Positions 5,802 through 13,653 of a stretch of DNA of 20,378 bases are shown here, piece after piece. Numbering within the stretch: the first letter of the stretch is position 1; each line of letters starts with the position of its first letter. The position numbers and the translations under genes are program-made. The notes beneath the pieces are model-generated. The model was given only the letters and a program-made list of their open reading frames with translations. It searched no databases and had not been told where the DNA came from. Source of the DNA: UBA1205 sp045534635 (GTDB lineage: Bacteria > Bacteroidota > Bacteroidia > Bacteroidales > WCHB1-69); NCBI GenBank assembly GCA_045534635.1, contig JAZSKB010000028.1, forward strand, positions 1-20,378, written 5' to 3'.

Positions 5802-7068
5802 AATATTATATTTTTTTTTGTTTTTAATATTGTTTGATAGTTTTATGCATGCACAATCGTTGGATACCATTTTTTTGAAAGAAGCAGAGACTATTTTTAC
5901 AGAAGTAAAAAAAATTTGTAACCAAGACAATGGAAAATTGTGGGGAAACAATCTGTATTGTCCGTTGGTATTTGCCAAAAAAGAATGCCGTACAGCGATA
6001 AGTAACTGCAAAATTCTTTTTTCTAATGCTATTCCATATAAAGGATTGTATTATGGATATTTAAATGATTCTATAGTAATTTCAGGAAGTGCATATCCCA
6101 TTAATGACACAGTTTGTGCTATGATTCCTTATGAATTTAAGGGTGATTCTATAAGATTACAAGCGTTTTTACACGAAATGTTTCATGTTTTCCAAAGCAA
6201 TAAAGGTTGGAAATATGTGTACAATAATTCCCATTTAGATAATCCCCATGCACGTGTATTCATTTCGTGTGAAATAAGAGCATTAATAAATACATTATCA
6301 AGCGATTCTACAGAAAAAAAGCGGTATCTATCAGAAGCATTATTTTTTCGACAACAACGAAATCGTATCTATCCAGAAAAAGCAATGGATGAACATCTAT
6401 TTGAAATACATGAGGGATTAGCAGATTACACAATGTACAAATTGTGCCTATCATCGAATGAAAAAATAAACAAATGTTTAATAGAGAATTTGGAATCTAA
6501 ACTAAAATCGAAAACATATTCCCGTTTGTATGGCTATACGGTAGGAGCCGTTTATGCTTTCCTTAATGATGTGCAACCCGAATGGAGACATCATATTGAC
6601 ACATTGTCATCTCTATCTATGTTAACATGGAAAATATACGGAATAGATTGTATAAAAACAGATAGTACTCAAATTTGGGCTGACTATGGTGTAGATAGTC
6701 TTCTGATTGTTGAAGATTCCATTTTTAAAATCAAACTGCAATTAGAAAAAAATGTATATCAAGCGATTAATGAGAACAAGGTGCTGATAATCGATTATAA
6801 TAATTGCCATTTTGGTTTTAATCCAAGCATGGTAATCGGATTCAACGATGGTAAGAATTATTACCAAATAATGGAAATCCGTGGGGATTTCGGTTATTTA
6901 TCAACAAGATATGGTTGTCTGCTTTCAGATAAAATTTATGTACTCCTACCCCCAAAAATAAAACTTGCTTGTCCGAAAACTTATCCTGAACACTTTTCCA
7001 TACAACTCAATAAAAAATGGAAAATTAAAAACAATCTTATTGTTAAATCAAAAAATTTGGAACAATGA
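5788..7068 (+). CDS. Exported HExxH protein, probable zinc metallopeptidase
   Basis: This 426-residue protein has an N-terminal signal peptide (hydrophobic stretch through about residue 19, then HAQS), so it works outside the cytoplasm. It carries HEMFH (H129, E130, H133) and a later EIHEGLADY, whose E209 could be the third zinc ligand as in gluzincin-type peptidases. Several Cys may form disulfides. The last third (about 330-426) is of unknown type. It overlaps the maturase gene by 14 bases and so belongs to cassette 2. It might trim the exported peptide, process a partner or give protection; none is proven. The last ten codons lie in repeat B', read in a different frame from gwsS, so the natural C-terminus may have been replaced by recombination. 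Confidence 0.7.
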   Translation: MLNFKILYFFLFLILFDSFMHAQSLDTIFLKEAETIFTEVKKICNQDNGKLWGNNLYCPLVFAKKECRTAISNCKILFSNAIPYKGLYYGYLNDSIVISGSAYPINDTVCAMIPYEFKGDSIRLQAFLHEMFHVFQSNKGWKYVYNNSHLDNPHARVFISCEIRALINTLSSDSTEKKRYLSEALFFRQQRNRIYPEKAMDEHLFEIHEGLADYTMYKLCLSSNEKINKCLIENLESKLKSKTYSRLYGYTVGAVYAFLNDVQPEWRHHIDTLSSLSMLTWKIYGIDCIKTDSTQIWADYGVDSLLIVEDSIFKIKLQLEKNVYQAINENKVLIIDYNNCHFGFNPSMVIGFNDGKNYYQIMEIRGDFGYLSTRYGCLLSDKIYVLLPPKIKLACPKTYPEHFSIQLNKKWKIKNNLIVKSKNLEQ

Positions 7069-7085
7069 CTAATTATCTAAACAAA
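7033..7085 (+). repeat. 53-bp perfect direct repeat B' (copy 2)
   Basis: It is identical to 3586-3638. Here it encodes the C-terminus ending VKSKNLEQ of the HExxH protein, a different reading frame from that used in gwsS. The ATG at 7063 overlaps the stop as ATGA and opens a 35-codon frame beginning MTNYLNKSFS, the same first seven residues as the frame at 3618. Confidence 0.95.
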
Positions 7086-7136
7086 TCTTTTTCAATAAGT
7101 TTTGTATCTTTTTATACTCAACATTGGCAATGCCAA

Positions 7137-7194
7137 TTTCATTTATTCTGCTCTATCTATGTTCGTGCTTAATAGGTAGAGCAGCCAAATGAAA
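7137..7194. other. Long hairpin C' before the exporter genes
   Basis: TTTCATTT (7137-7144) pairs with AAATGAAA (7187-7194). Inside it, CTGCTCTATCTAT (7148-7160) pairs with ATAGGTAGAGCAG (7172-7184) with one T-G wobble and an 11-base loop, 21 pairs in all. The inner stem is homologous to the hairpin at 3935-3973. A separate palindrome, ATTGGCA-A-TGCCAAT, lies just before (7123-7137). It may end or attenuate cassette 2 transcription before the exporter genes, although no U run follows. Confidence 0.6.
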
Positions 7195-7250
7195 CTTCAA
7201 AAATCATATTAATCCAAAAACTATTTATTAAGGTTAAACATATTTATTTA

Positions 7251-8516
7251 ATGCCACAAGAAAATCATTTTCAATATTCGGACTCTGTGCAAGAAATCCT
7301 TGGACGCCCTCCCAAATGGATAGTAAGATATGGCATAAGTATCATTTTTATAGTTATTATTGGTTTATTTATCGGTAGTTATTATATCAAATATCCCAAC
7401 GTAATCCAAGCCCCCATAACAATCACAACCGCACATCTTCCAGCCGGAGTCGCTGCCCGCTGTGATGGAAAAATTGATAGCATCTTTTTCAACGAAGGAG
7501 AACAAATCACCCAAGGAGCCTTGCTTGCCGTTTTGGAAAATCCTGCCCGTTGGCAAGATGTTTTGTGGCTACATCAACATCTTGAAGCAACCCCGCAAGA
7601 TAGTATTTTGCAATTGGGACATATCCAATCAGCATATATTACCTATCTAAAAGCCAAAAACGATTACGCCTATTTTTTACAAACCGAATACCATAGAAAA
7701 AAAATCGCAGTAATCGAAAAACAAATCGCTATCGAAAAAAAAATTCTTCATCATACCGAAGAACAATGCCAAAACCAATTTAAACAATTGGAAATCGCCA
7801 ACACCCTTTTTCATATAGATTCCTCCCTTTATACTCTCGGAGCAACCGCTAAATTGGAATACGAAAACAGCAAAAGTCGCTATCTTCAACAACAACAAGC
7901 CTATGAAACCTCCAAAGCAAACATTAGCAGTCAGAAAATCAGTATTTTACAATTGGAACAAACTATTTTCGATTTAGAACAAGAATTTACCGAACAAGAA
8001 AATATCTTAAATTTAAACCTCAAAGGTAGCCGAGATATATTACTTTCCGAAATCGAAACATGGGAACAAACCTATCTTTTAAAATCCCCCTGCGAAGGCA
8101 AAGTTACGTTTACCTCTTATTGGCAAAAAAATCAAAATGTTACCAACGGAGAAATAGTCGCAACAATAGTTCCCGAACAACAAACAAATATCATCGGCAA
8201 AATAGCCCTCCCCCAACAAGGAGCCGGCAAAGTTAAAATCGGGCAAATCGTAAATATCAAACTTGATAATTTCCCCTATATGGAATATGGTATGCTAAAA
8301 GTAGTCATTCGTAAAATATCTTTGGTAACCTTACAAAACAATGAAGGCAATCGTTCTTACATTCTCGAAGTCAGTTTCCCCAATCATTTGGAAACTACCT
8401 ACAAAAAAACGTTGCCATTTAGTCAAGAAATGACCGGCACAGCAGAAATCATAACAGAAGATTTACGCCTAATCGACCGATTTATAAATCCTATTAGAAG
8501 TATAATATATAGATAA
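7251..8516 (+). CDS. HlyD-type membrane fusion protein of a peptide exporter
   Basis: This 421-residue protein is the periplasmic adaptor linking an inner-membrane ABC exporter to an outer-membrane channel. A single membrane segment lies near residues 27-48 (IVRYGISIIFIVIIGLFIGS). A biotinyl-lipoyl-like half follows (GKIDSIFFNEGEQITQGALL). A long Gln- and Glu-rich coiled-coil hairpin spans about 125-260, then the second lipoyl half (LLKSPCEGKVTF) and a beta-barrel region. Five bases separate it from the ABC gene, so they form one operon. No outer-membrane TolC-type partner is in the window. Family assignment is firm. Transport of the two upstream peptides is inferred from position and from the Gly-Gly leaders. 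Confidence 0.88.
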   Translation: MPQENHFQYSDSVQEILGRPPKWIVRYGISIIFIVIIGLFIGSYYIKYPNVIQAPITITTAHLPAGVAARCDGKIDSIFFNEGEQITQGALLAVLENPARWQDVLWLHQHLEATPQDSILQLGHIQSAYITYLKAKNDYAYFLQTEYHRKKIAVIEKQIAIEKKILHHTEEQCQNQFKQLEIANTLFHIDSSLYTLGATAKLEYENSKSRYLQQQQAYETSKANISSQKISILQLEQTIFDLEQEFTEQENILNLNLKGSRDILLSEIETWEQTYLLKSPCEGKVTFTSYWQKNQNVTNGEIVATIVPEQQTNIIGKIALPQQGAGKVKIGQIVNIKLDNFPYMEYGMLKVVIRKISLVTLQNNEGNRSYILEVSFPNHLETTYKKTLPFSQEMTGTAEIITEDLRLIDRFINPIRSIIYR

Positions 8517-8521
8517 AATAT

Positions 8522-10744
8522 ATGAAAAAAAAATTTCCTTTTTATCAACAATTAGATGCTATGGATTGCGGACCAACGTGTCTGCGAATGATAGCCCAAT
8601 ATTATGGAAAACATTATAGTTTAGAAACTTTACGCCAAAAAAGTGATATAGGACCTCAAGGTGTCAACCTGCTTGGCATTAGTTATGCCGCCGAAAGTAT
8701 AGGCTTTAAAACACTTGGTGTCCGTTTAAGTTTCGACAAACTATGCGAAGCCCCTTTGCCATGTATTGTTCATTGGAAACAAAATCATTTTGTAGTTCTT
8801 TATGATATAAAAAAATCTAAAAAACACGATGCAATAGTCTATGTATCAGACCCTAATTCTGGACATATCCGCTACAATAAAGAAGAATTTATTTCCTCTT
8901 GGACAAATTTTAGTAACAATAATTCCCCAGAAGGAGTCGCCCTTCTTTTAGAACCCACTCCCGATTTTTATACCTCCGAAAACGAAAAATGTGACAAAAC
9001 CAAATTGAGTTTTATATTAAAATACCTTAATCCTTACAGAAAAATTATTGTTCAATTATTTTTGTCTATGCTCCTCGGAATAGTGTTACAATTAATATTT
9101 CCTTTTATCTCTCAAAATATAGTAGATTATGGTATCGGCAATAGCAATCTTCATTTTGTAACCGTTATGCTTATCGCTCAATTGACGCTATATATAGCCG
9201 AAACCGCTGTCGAGTTTATTCGCTCGTGGATATTATTGCATATTAGTACGCGTATCAATATTGCAATTATCTCCGATTTCCTTATTAAATTAATGAAATT
9301 GCCTATCCATTTTTTTGATACCAAAATGATAGGAGATATTATGCAACGTATCAATGACCACAATCGTATTGAATCATTCCTTACTTCGGCAACATTAAAT
9401 ACCTTATTTTCTTTTGTTAGTTTATTGGTATTCAGTATTGTATTAATTATTTATAGTTGGAAACTCTTTGCCGTATTTTGTTTTGCAAGTTTGCTTTATA
9501 TCCTATGGATTGTCTTATTTTTGAAAAAAAGAAAAGAATTAGACCATAAACGATTTGCACAAGCCTCCGCAGAACAAAGTAATCTATATCAACTTATTAC
9601 AGGTATGCAAGAAATTAAACTCAACAATTGTGAAAAACAAAAACGTTGGGAATGGGAAAATATTCAAGCAAAACTTTTTCGTATAAGTATCAAAGGTTTA
9701 GCATTGAGTCAATACCAACAAAGCGGTGCTTTTTTTATCAATGAAACCAAAAACATTTTAATATCCTTTGTATCGGCTACTGCAGTAATCAATGGCGAAA
9801 TTTCTTTAGGAATGATGACCGCAGTTCAATATATTATCGGTCAATTGAATGCCCCTATAAATCAAATGATTGGCTTTATACAATCTGCTCAAGACGCTAA
9901 AATTAGTTTAGAACGTTTAGGAGAAATACACAATCGTAAAGATGAAGAAGAAGACGAAGAAAACAAAATTCATCAGTTTCCATATATAGTCAACGAAAAA
10001 ATATCTCCCCCAGCCTTGCATATTCAACAACTGCAATTTCGTTACGAAAAATATGGCTCCGATATTCTTCAAGATATTAATTTGTGTATCCCTTCAGGAA
10101 AAATAACAGCCATTGTCGGTACAAGTGGTAGCGGAAAAACAACATTGCTTAAACTACTTTTAGGTTTTTATCCGCCTACTGCTGGAAAAATTAGTATCGG
10201 AAATACTCCATTAAATTCTATCAGCCATCACCTATGGAGAGATAGATGTGGCTGCATCTTACAAGATGGTTTTATCTTCTCCGATACTATCGCTCGCAAT
10301 ATCGCTGTCGGAAAAGAGTCTATCAATATGGAAAAATTATTTTTCGCCGCAGAAGTGGCAAATATCCGCGAAATGATAGATTCTCTTCCTTTGGGATTTC
10401 AAACCAAAATCGGACAAGAAGGAAAAGGTATCAGTCAAGGTCAACGACAACGTATTCTCATCGCAAGAGCCGTTTACAAAAATCCTGATTATATCTTCTT
10501 CGATGAAGCCACCAATGCTTTAGATGCTAATAATGAACGGGTTATCATGGAAAATTTAAAACATTTCTTTAAAGGAAAAACTGTTCTTATTGTCGCTCAC
10601 CGATTAAGTACCGTTCAAGATGCCGACCAAATTGTTGTCCTTGAAAATGGTCGTATCGCCGAATGTGGCACCCATAATGAATTAATCGCCCTAAAAGGTA
10701 AGTATTTCTTCCTAATAAAAAATCAAATAAAACTAAATATCTAA
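8522..10744 (+). CDS. Peptidase-containing ABC transporter (C39 peptidase, PCAT/bacteriocin exporter type)
   Basis: This 740-residue protein cuts leaders after Gly-Gly and exports the peptide. The C39 peptidase domain (1-140) has the catalytic Cys in AMDCGPTC (C16), His in KQNHF (H89) and Asp in SDPNSG (D110), so it looks active. The membrane domain spans about 165-445. The ATPase domain has Walker A GTSGSGKTT (533-541), signature SQGQRQR, Walker B YIFFDEATNALD and the H-loop AHRLST. An acidic linker (EEEDEEN) precedes the ATPase domain. The length is typical of PCATs. It is the only leader peptidase visible near two GG-leader precursors, so it probably serves both. Confidence 0.93.
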   Translation: MKKKFPFYQQLDAMDCGPTCLRMIAQYYGKHYSLETLRQKSDIGPQGVNLLGISYAAESIGFKTLGVRLSFDKLCEAPLPCIVHWKQNHFVVLYDIKKSKKHDAIVYVSDPNSGHIRYNKEEFISSWTNFSNNNSPEGVALLLEPTPDFYTSENEKCDKTKLSFILKYLNPYRKIIVQLFLSMLLGIVLQLIFPFISQNIVDYGIGNSNLHFVTVMLIAQLTLYIAETAVEFIRSWILLHISTRINIAIISDFLIKLMKLPIHFFDTKMIGDIMQRINDHNRIESFLTSATLNTLFSFVSLLVFSIVLIIYSWKLFAVFCFASLLYILWIVLFLKKRKELDHKRFAQASAEQSNLYQLITGMQEIKLNNCEKQKRWEWENIQAKLFRISIKGLALSQYQQSGAFFINETKNILISFVSATAVINGEISLGMMTAVQYIIGQLNAPINQMIGFIQSAQDAKISLERLGEIHNRKDEEEDEENKIHQFPYIVNEKISPPALHIQQLQFRYEKYGSDILQDINLCIPSGKITAIVGTSGSGKTTLLKLLLGFYPPTAGKISIGNTPLNSISHHLWRDRCGCILQDGFIFSDTIARNIAVGKESINMEKLFFAAEVANIREMIDSLPLGFQTKIGQEGKGISQGQRQRILIARAVYKNPDYIFFDEATNALDANNERVIMENLKHFFKGKTVLIVAHRLSTVQDADQIVVLENGRIAECGTHNELIALKGKYFFLIKNQIKLNI

Positions 10745-10797
10745 ATCATAGCTCAATTGTTTCATTTATATCAACACACTATGTGTGTACACCTTAT

Positions 10798-10848
10798 GTC
10801 TTCGACAGGCTCATACTCCGAAAAAAAATATAAAAGCAACAACGTTGC
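10798..10848 (+). repeat. Dispersed intergenic repeat (copy 1)
   Basis: The unit reads GTCTTCGACAGGCTCA, then a CCGAA-A-rich stretch, ATATAAAAGCAAC and a small GCAAC/GTTGC hairpin. A longer copy with a duplicated first half lies at 20016-20095 in the same orientation. It lies between the exporter and manA, 11 bases before a -7 element. It has no coding potential and may be a small non-autonomous repeat family. Confidence 0.8.
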
Positions 10849-10859
10849 AAAAAAAATGT

Positions 10860-10867
10860 TACCTTTG
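10860..10867 (+). promoter_or_regulatory. -7 promoter element for manA
   Basis: TACCTTTG within TGTTACCTTTGCAAA matches the TAnnTTTG consensus and lies 17 bases before the start codon at 10885. The same TGTTACCTTTGCAAA recurs before the next gene (11896-11903). Confidence 0.65.
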
Positions 10868-10884
10868 CAAAAAAAACAAGAATT

Positions 10885-11859
10885 ATGTTATATCCTTTAA
10901 AATTTCAAACCATATACAAAGAAAAAATTTGGGGAGGTCAAAAGATAAACACCTTCTTAGGTAAAAATTTCTCTCCGTTGGCAAACTGTGGCGAATCATG
11001 GGAAATATCCGGACTTCCGGAAGAATCTTCTGTGATAACTAACGGTTTTTTAGCAGGAAACACACTCAACGAATTGATAGAAATTTATATGGGAGATTTG
11101 GTTGGAGAAAAAATCTATGATAAGTTTGGCAATGAATTTCCGTTACTGATAAAATTTATTGACGCTCAAGACGATTTGTCGGTACAAGTCCACCCCGATG
11201 ATTTTTATGCACAAAAACATTTATTGCCTTCTGGCAAAACAGAAATGTGGTATATTATTGATACAGAAAAAGATACAAAAATTAATATCGGATTCAATCG
11301 CACAATGAACCTACCATTGTTGGAAAATTTACTTCAAAAAAATCAAATAGCATCTGCACTTAATTTTTTACCAATTCAAGCCGGCGATGCCTTTTATATT
11401 CCAGCAGGAAAGGTTCACGCCATTTGCAAAGGTACGCTATTAGCAGAAATACAACAATCTTCCGATACCACTTTCCGTCTTTACGATTACAACAGAAAAG
11501 ATAAAACTGGACAAACTCGCCCATTGCACATCGAAGAGGCTTGTCAGGCTATACATTTCGATGATAACAACAATCAACCTATTGATTATCAAAAACAAAA
11601 AAATAAATCTGTCAACCTTGTCAATAGTATTTATTTTGCAACTAACATTGTAGAATTTGACCAACCTGTTGAAAAAATATACGCAGACGTAGATTCTTTT
11701 GTTATTTACATTTGTATTGAAGGTAGTGCTAAAATCAATAGCGACCACGGCGAAGAATTTATCAGCCAAGGCGAATGTGTACTTATGCCTGCCTCTATCG
11801 AAGAAACGATATTAATCCCTAACAATAATTGTAAATTGTTAGAAGTTTATATTCCATAA
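10885..11859 (+). CDS. manA: Mannose-6-phosphate isomerase, class I
   Basis: This 324-residue cytosolic enzyme interconverts mannose 6-phosphate and fructose 6-phosphate, feeding GDP-mannose synthesis or mannose use. The start KFQTIYKEKIWGG and CGESWEISG are typical of the bacterial type. The expected zinc ligands are Q101 and H103 (QVHPDD), E120 (KTEMWY) and H178 (IPAGKVHAI). The length agrees with short bacterial forms (about 320 residues). It has its own promoter and is set apart from the exporter by a repeat, so it is likely not part of the peptide system. Confidence 0.93.
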   Translation: MLYPLKFQTIYKEKIWGGQKINTFLGKNFSPLANCGESWEISGLPEESSVITNGFLAGNTLNELIEIYMGDLVGEKIYDKFGNEFPLLIKFIDAQDDLSVQVHPDDFYAQKHLLPSGKTEMWYIIDTEKDTKINIGFNRTMNLPLLENLLQKNQIASALNFLPIQAGDAFYIPAGKVHAICKGTLLAEIQQSSDTTFRLYDYNRKDKTGQTRPLHIEEACQAIHFDDNNNQPIDYQKQKNKSVNLVNSIYFATNIVEFDQPVEKIYADVDSFVIYICIEGSAKINSDHGEEFISQGECVLMPASIEETILIPNNNCKLLEVYIP

Positions 11860-11895
11860 TATAAACTCTATTTAAAATGTTATAAAAAAAAATGT

Positions 11896-11903
11896 TACCT
11901 TTG
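11896..11903 (+). promoter_or_regulatory. -7 promoter element for the permease gene
   Basis: TACCTTTG matches TAnnTTTG and lies 22 bases before the start at 11926, in the same TGTTACCTTTGCAAA context as the manA promoter. The region before it is AT-rich without a clear TTTG. Confidence 0.65.
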
Positions 11904-11925
11904 CAAAGACAAAATAAATTATAGC

Positions 11926-13149
11926 ATGGGGTTGTTTTTTCAAAATAAGACGGAATATAAATCACAATCTATCAGTAAGATAGCGTGGAGGAGATTTCGT
12001 AAAAATCGACAAGGAATGTTCCTGCTATTTTTTTTGTTTTTTATCACTATTATAGCAATTTTAGGCTATCTAATCACGCCAGACAGTACCCCATACGCCA
12101 ACGAACAAATCCTTGAAATTCGATTGCAAAAACCACTGACCAAAATACAAATAGCATCTATTAGAAAAAATCAACCAATAGAACAACATAATATTTTTTA
12201 TAAAATGTTGTTTGGACAAATCAACGATTGTACACCAATTGCTATCGAAAAATATTCGTTTTCTCAAGATAGTTTAATTATTCAACGTTTCAATGAAAGT
12301 GCCCCTTACAATATAGAAAAATACCATTTAGCCGATGTGGTTTATCCACTTAAAGAAAATAAACCAATAGTTACGCAAAACAATATCTGCCAATTTGTAA
12401 CCATAGACAATCAAACACATAAAATATCTATCAGAGATTTACAAAAAGAAGTCAAAAAAAATATCAAATACAAAACCTATCTTTTAGGTACCGACCGATA
12501 CGGAAGAGATGTTGTTAGCCAACTTATTATAGGTTCTCGAGTAAGTTTATCTGTTGGATTTATTTCTGTTTTCATTGCTTTAATTATTGGAGTATTTATG
12601 GGTGCTATTGCTGGCTATTATCGCGGTAAATTAGACGATTTCATTATGTGGTTTATAAATGTTGTTTGGTCTATTCCAACATTGTTACTTGTTATCGCTA
12701 TTAGTTTCGCATTAGGAACAGGCTTTTGGCAAATTTTTATTGCCATCGGCTTAACCATGTGGGTAGACATTGCCCGTGTGGTTCGTGGACAAGTGATTTC
12801 ATTACGAGAAAAAGAATTTATAGAAGCCTCAAAAGCAATAGGATTTAAAAGTATTCCTATTATTTTCAAACATATTATCCCCAATATCACAGGAACTATT
12901 ATTGTAGTTGCCGCTGCCAATTTTGCTTCTGCCATACTCACCGAAGCAAGTTTGAGTTTCTTAGGTATTGGTGTTCAAGCCCCTATGCCCTCTTGGGGTA
13001 CCATGATTAAAGAAAATTACGGATATATTATATTAGATTATGCCTATTTAGCAATAGTTCCCGGTATCGCAATTATGCTTTTAGTACTCTGTTTTATGCT
13101 TTTGGGCAATGTCTTCCGTGATGTTTTAGATGTTAAAGATATTTCTTAA
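11926..13149 (+). CDS. ABC transporter permease, OppC/DppC type, with large periplasmic insert
   Basis: This 407-residue inner-membrane protein belongs to the peptide/nickel importer permeases. The N-terminal RRFRKNRQGM and first membrane segment (about 31-52) are typical. LLGTDRYGRDVVSQLIIGSR leads into the conserved transmembrane domain with about five more segments. The ATPase-contacting EAA loop reads EASKAIGFKSIPIIFKHIIP, followed by LSFLGIGVQAPMPSWG. Usual DppC proteins are near 300 residues; here about 100 extra residues lie between the first helix and the DRYGRD motif. No partner permease, ATPase or binding protein is adjacent, so its partners must be encoded elsewhere. The substrate cannot be read from sequence. 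Confidence 0.88.
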   Translation: MGLFFQNKTEYKSQSISKIAWRRFRKNRQGMFLLFFLFFITIIAILGYLITPDSTPYANEQILEIRLQKPLTKIQIASIRKNQPIEQHNIFYKMLFGQINDCTPIAIEKYSFSQDSLIIQRFNESAPYNIEKYHLADVVYPLKENKPIVTQNNICQFVTIDNQTHKISIRDLQKEVKKNIKYKTYLLGTDRYGRDVVSQLIIGSRVSLSVGFISVFIALIIGVFMGAIAGYYRGKLDDFIMWFINVVWSIPTLLLVIAISFALGTGFWQIFIAIGLTMWVDIARVVRGQVISLREKEFIEASKAIGFKSIPIIFKHIIPNITGTIIVVAAANFASAILTEASLSFLGIGVQAPMPSWGTMIKENYGYIILDYAYLAIVPGIAIMLLVLCFMLLGNVFRDVLDVKDIS

Positions 13150-13183
13150 ATAAATTTTATTAATTAATTAAAAAAAAAGCAAT

Positions 13184-13627
13184 ATGAAAAAAATTAAGTT
13201 TATCGCAATCTCAGGTTTTATGATGTTATTATTCGGTTGCCACGACAGATTTTATGGTTCCGAATGCGAAGCAACACTAAAAAAACTTTATCCTGATGCC
13301 CGATTTATCGATTGGGAATTCGACGACGGATTTCTCACAGCTGATTTTCGTTCTAATGGCTTAAAAGTTGACATGAAATTTGATGATAATTGTCAATGGA
13401 TTACCAAAAAAACGAAATATCGTAAATTATCACAACTACCTAATAATATTCAACAAGCCTTTAAGCAAACACCTTACGCTACTTGGAGAATTGATGACAT
13501 CGAATTTATCGAATTTTATCTTTTCCCTGAAAAGGATTATTACAAATTTGATGTAACCTACAGAGGCTTAGATATGGAGGTTTTTATTTCTCGCGATGGT
13601 AGTCAAGTAAATCATCTTTATGATTAA
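13184..13627 (+). CDS. PepSY-like lipoprotein
   Basis: This 147-residue protein has a lipoprotein signal with lipobox LFGC (Cys19). Two similar halves follow, each with a helix and a beta sheet (SECEATLKKLYPDARFIDWE and LPNNIQQAFKQTPYATWRID). This is the layout of the putative beta-lactamase-inhibitor-like, PepSY-like proteins common in Bacteroidales. It would sit at a membrane facing the periplasm. The molecular role of the family is not established. It follows the permease gene by 34 bases and may be co-transcribed. Confidence 0.75.
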   Translation: MKKIKFIAISGFMMLLFGCHDRFYGSECEATLKKLYPDARFIDWEFDDGFLTADFRSNGLKVDMKFDDNCQWITKKTKYRKLSQLPNNIQQAFKQTPYATWRIDDIEFIEFYLFPEKDYYKFDVTYRGLDMEVFISRDGSQVNHLYD

Positions 13628-13653
13628 CAATATAAATTATTGTTAACTAAACC

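Noticed and set aside
1..7085. A transposon or insertion sequence bounded by repeats A and B
   Set aside because: The repeats are direct, not terminal inverted repeats, no transposase is encoded, and the ends coincide with gene boundaries.
10774..10788. ACACAC/GTGTGT hairpin as terminator of the exporter gene
   Set aside because: The stem is only 6 bp and no U run follows.
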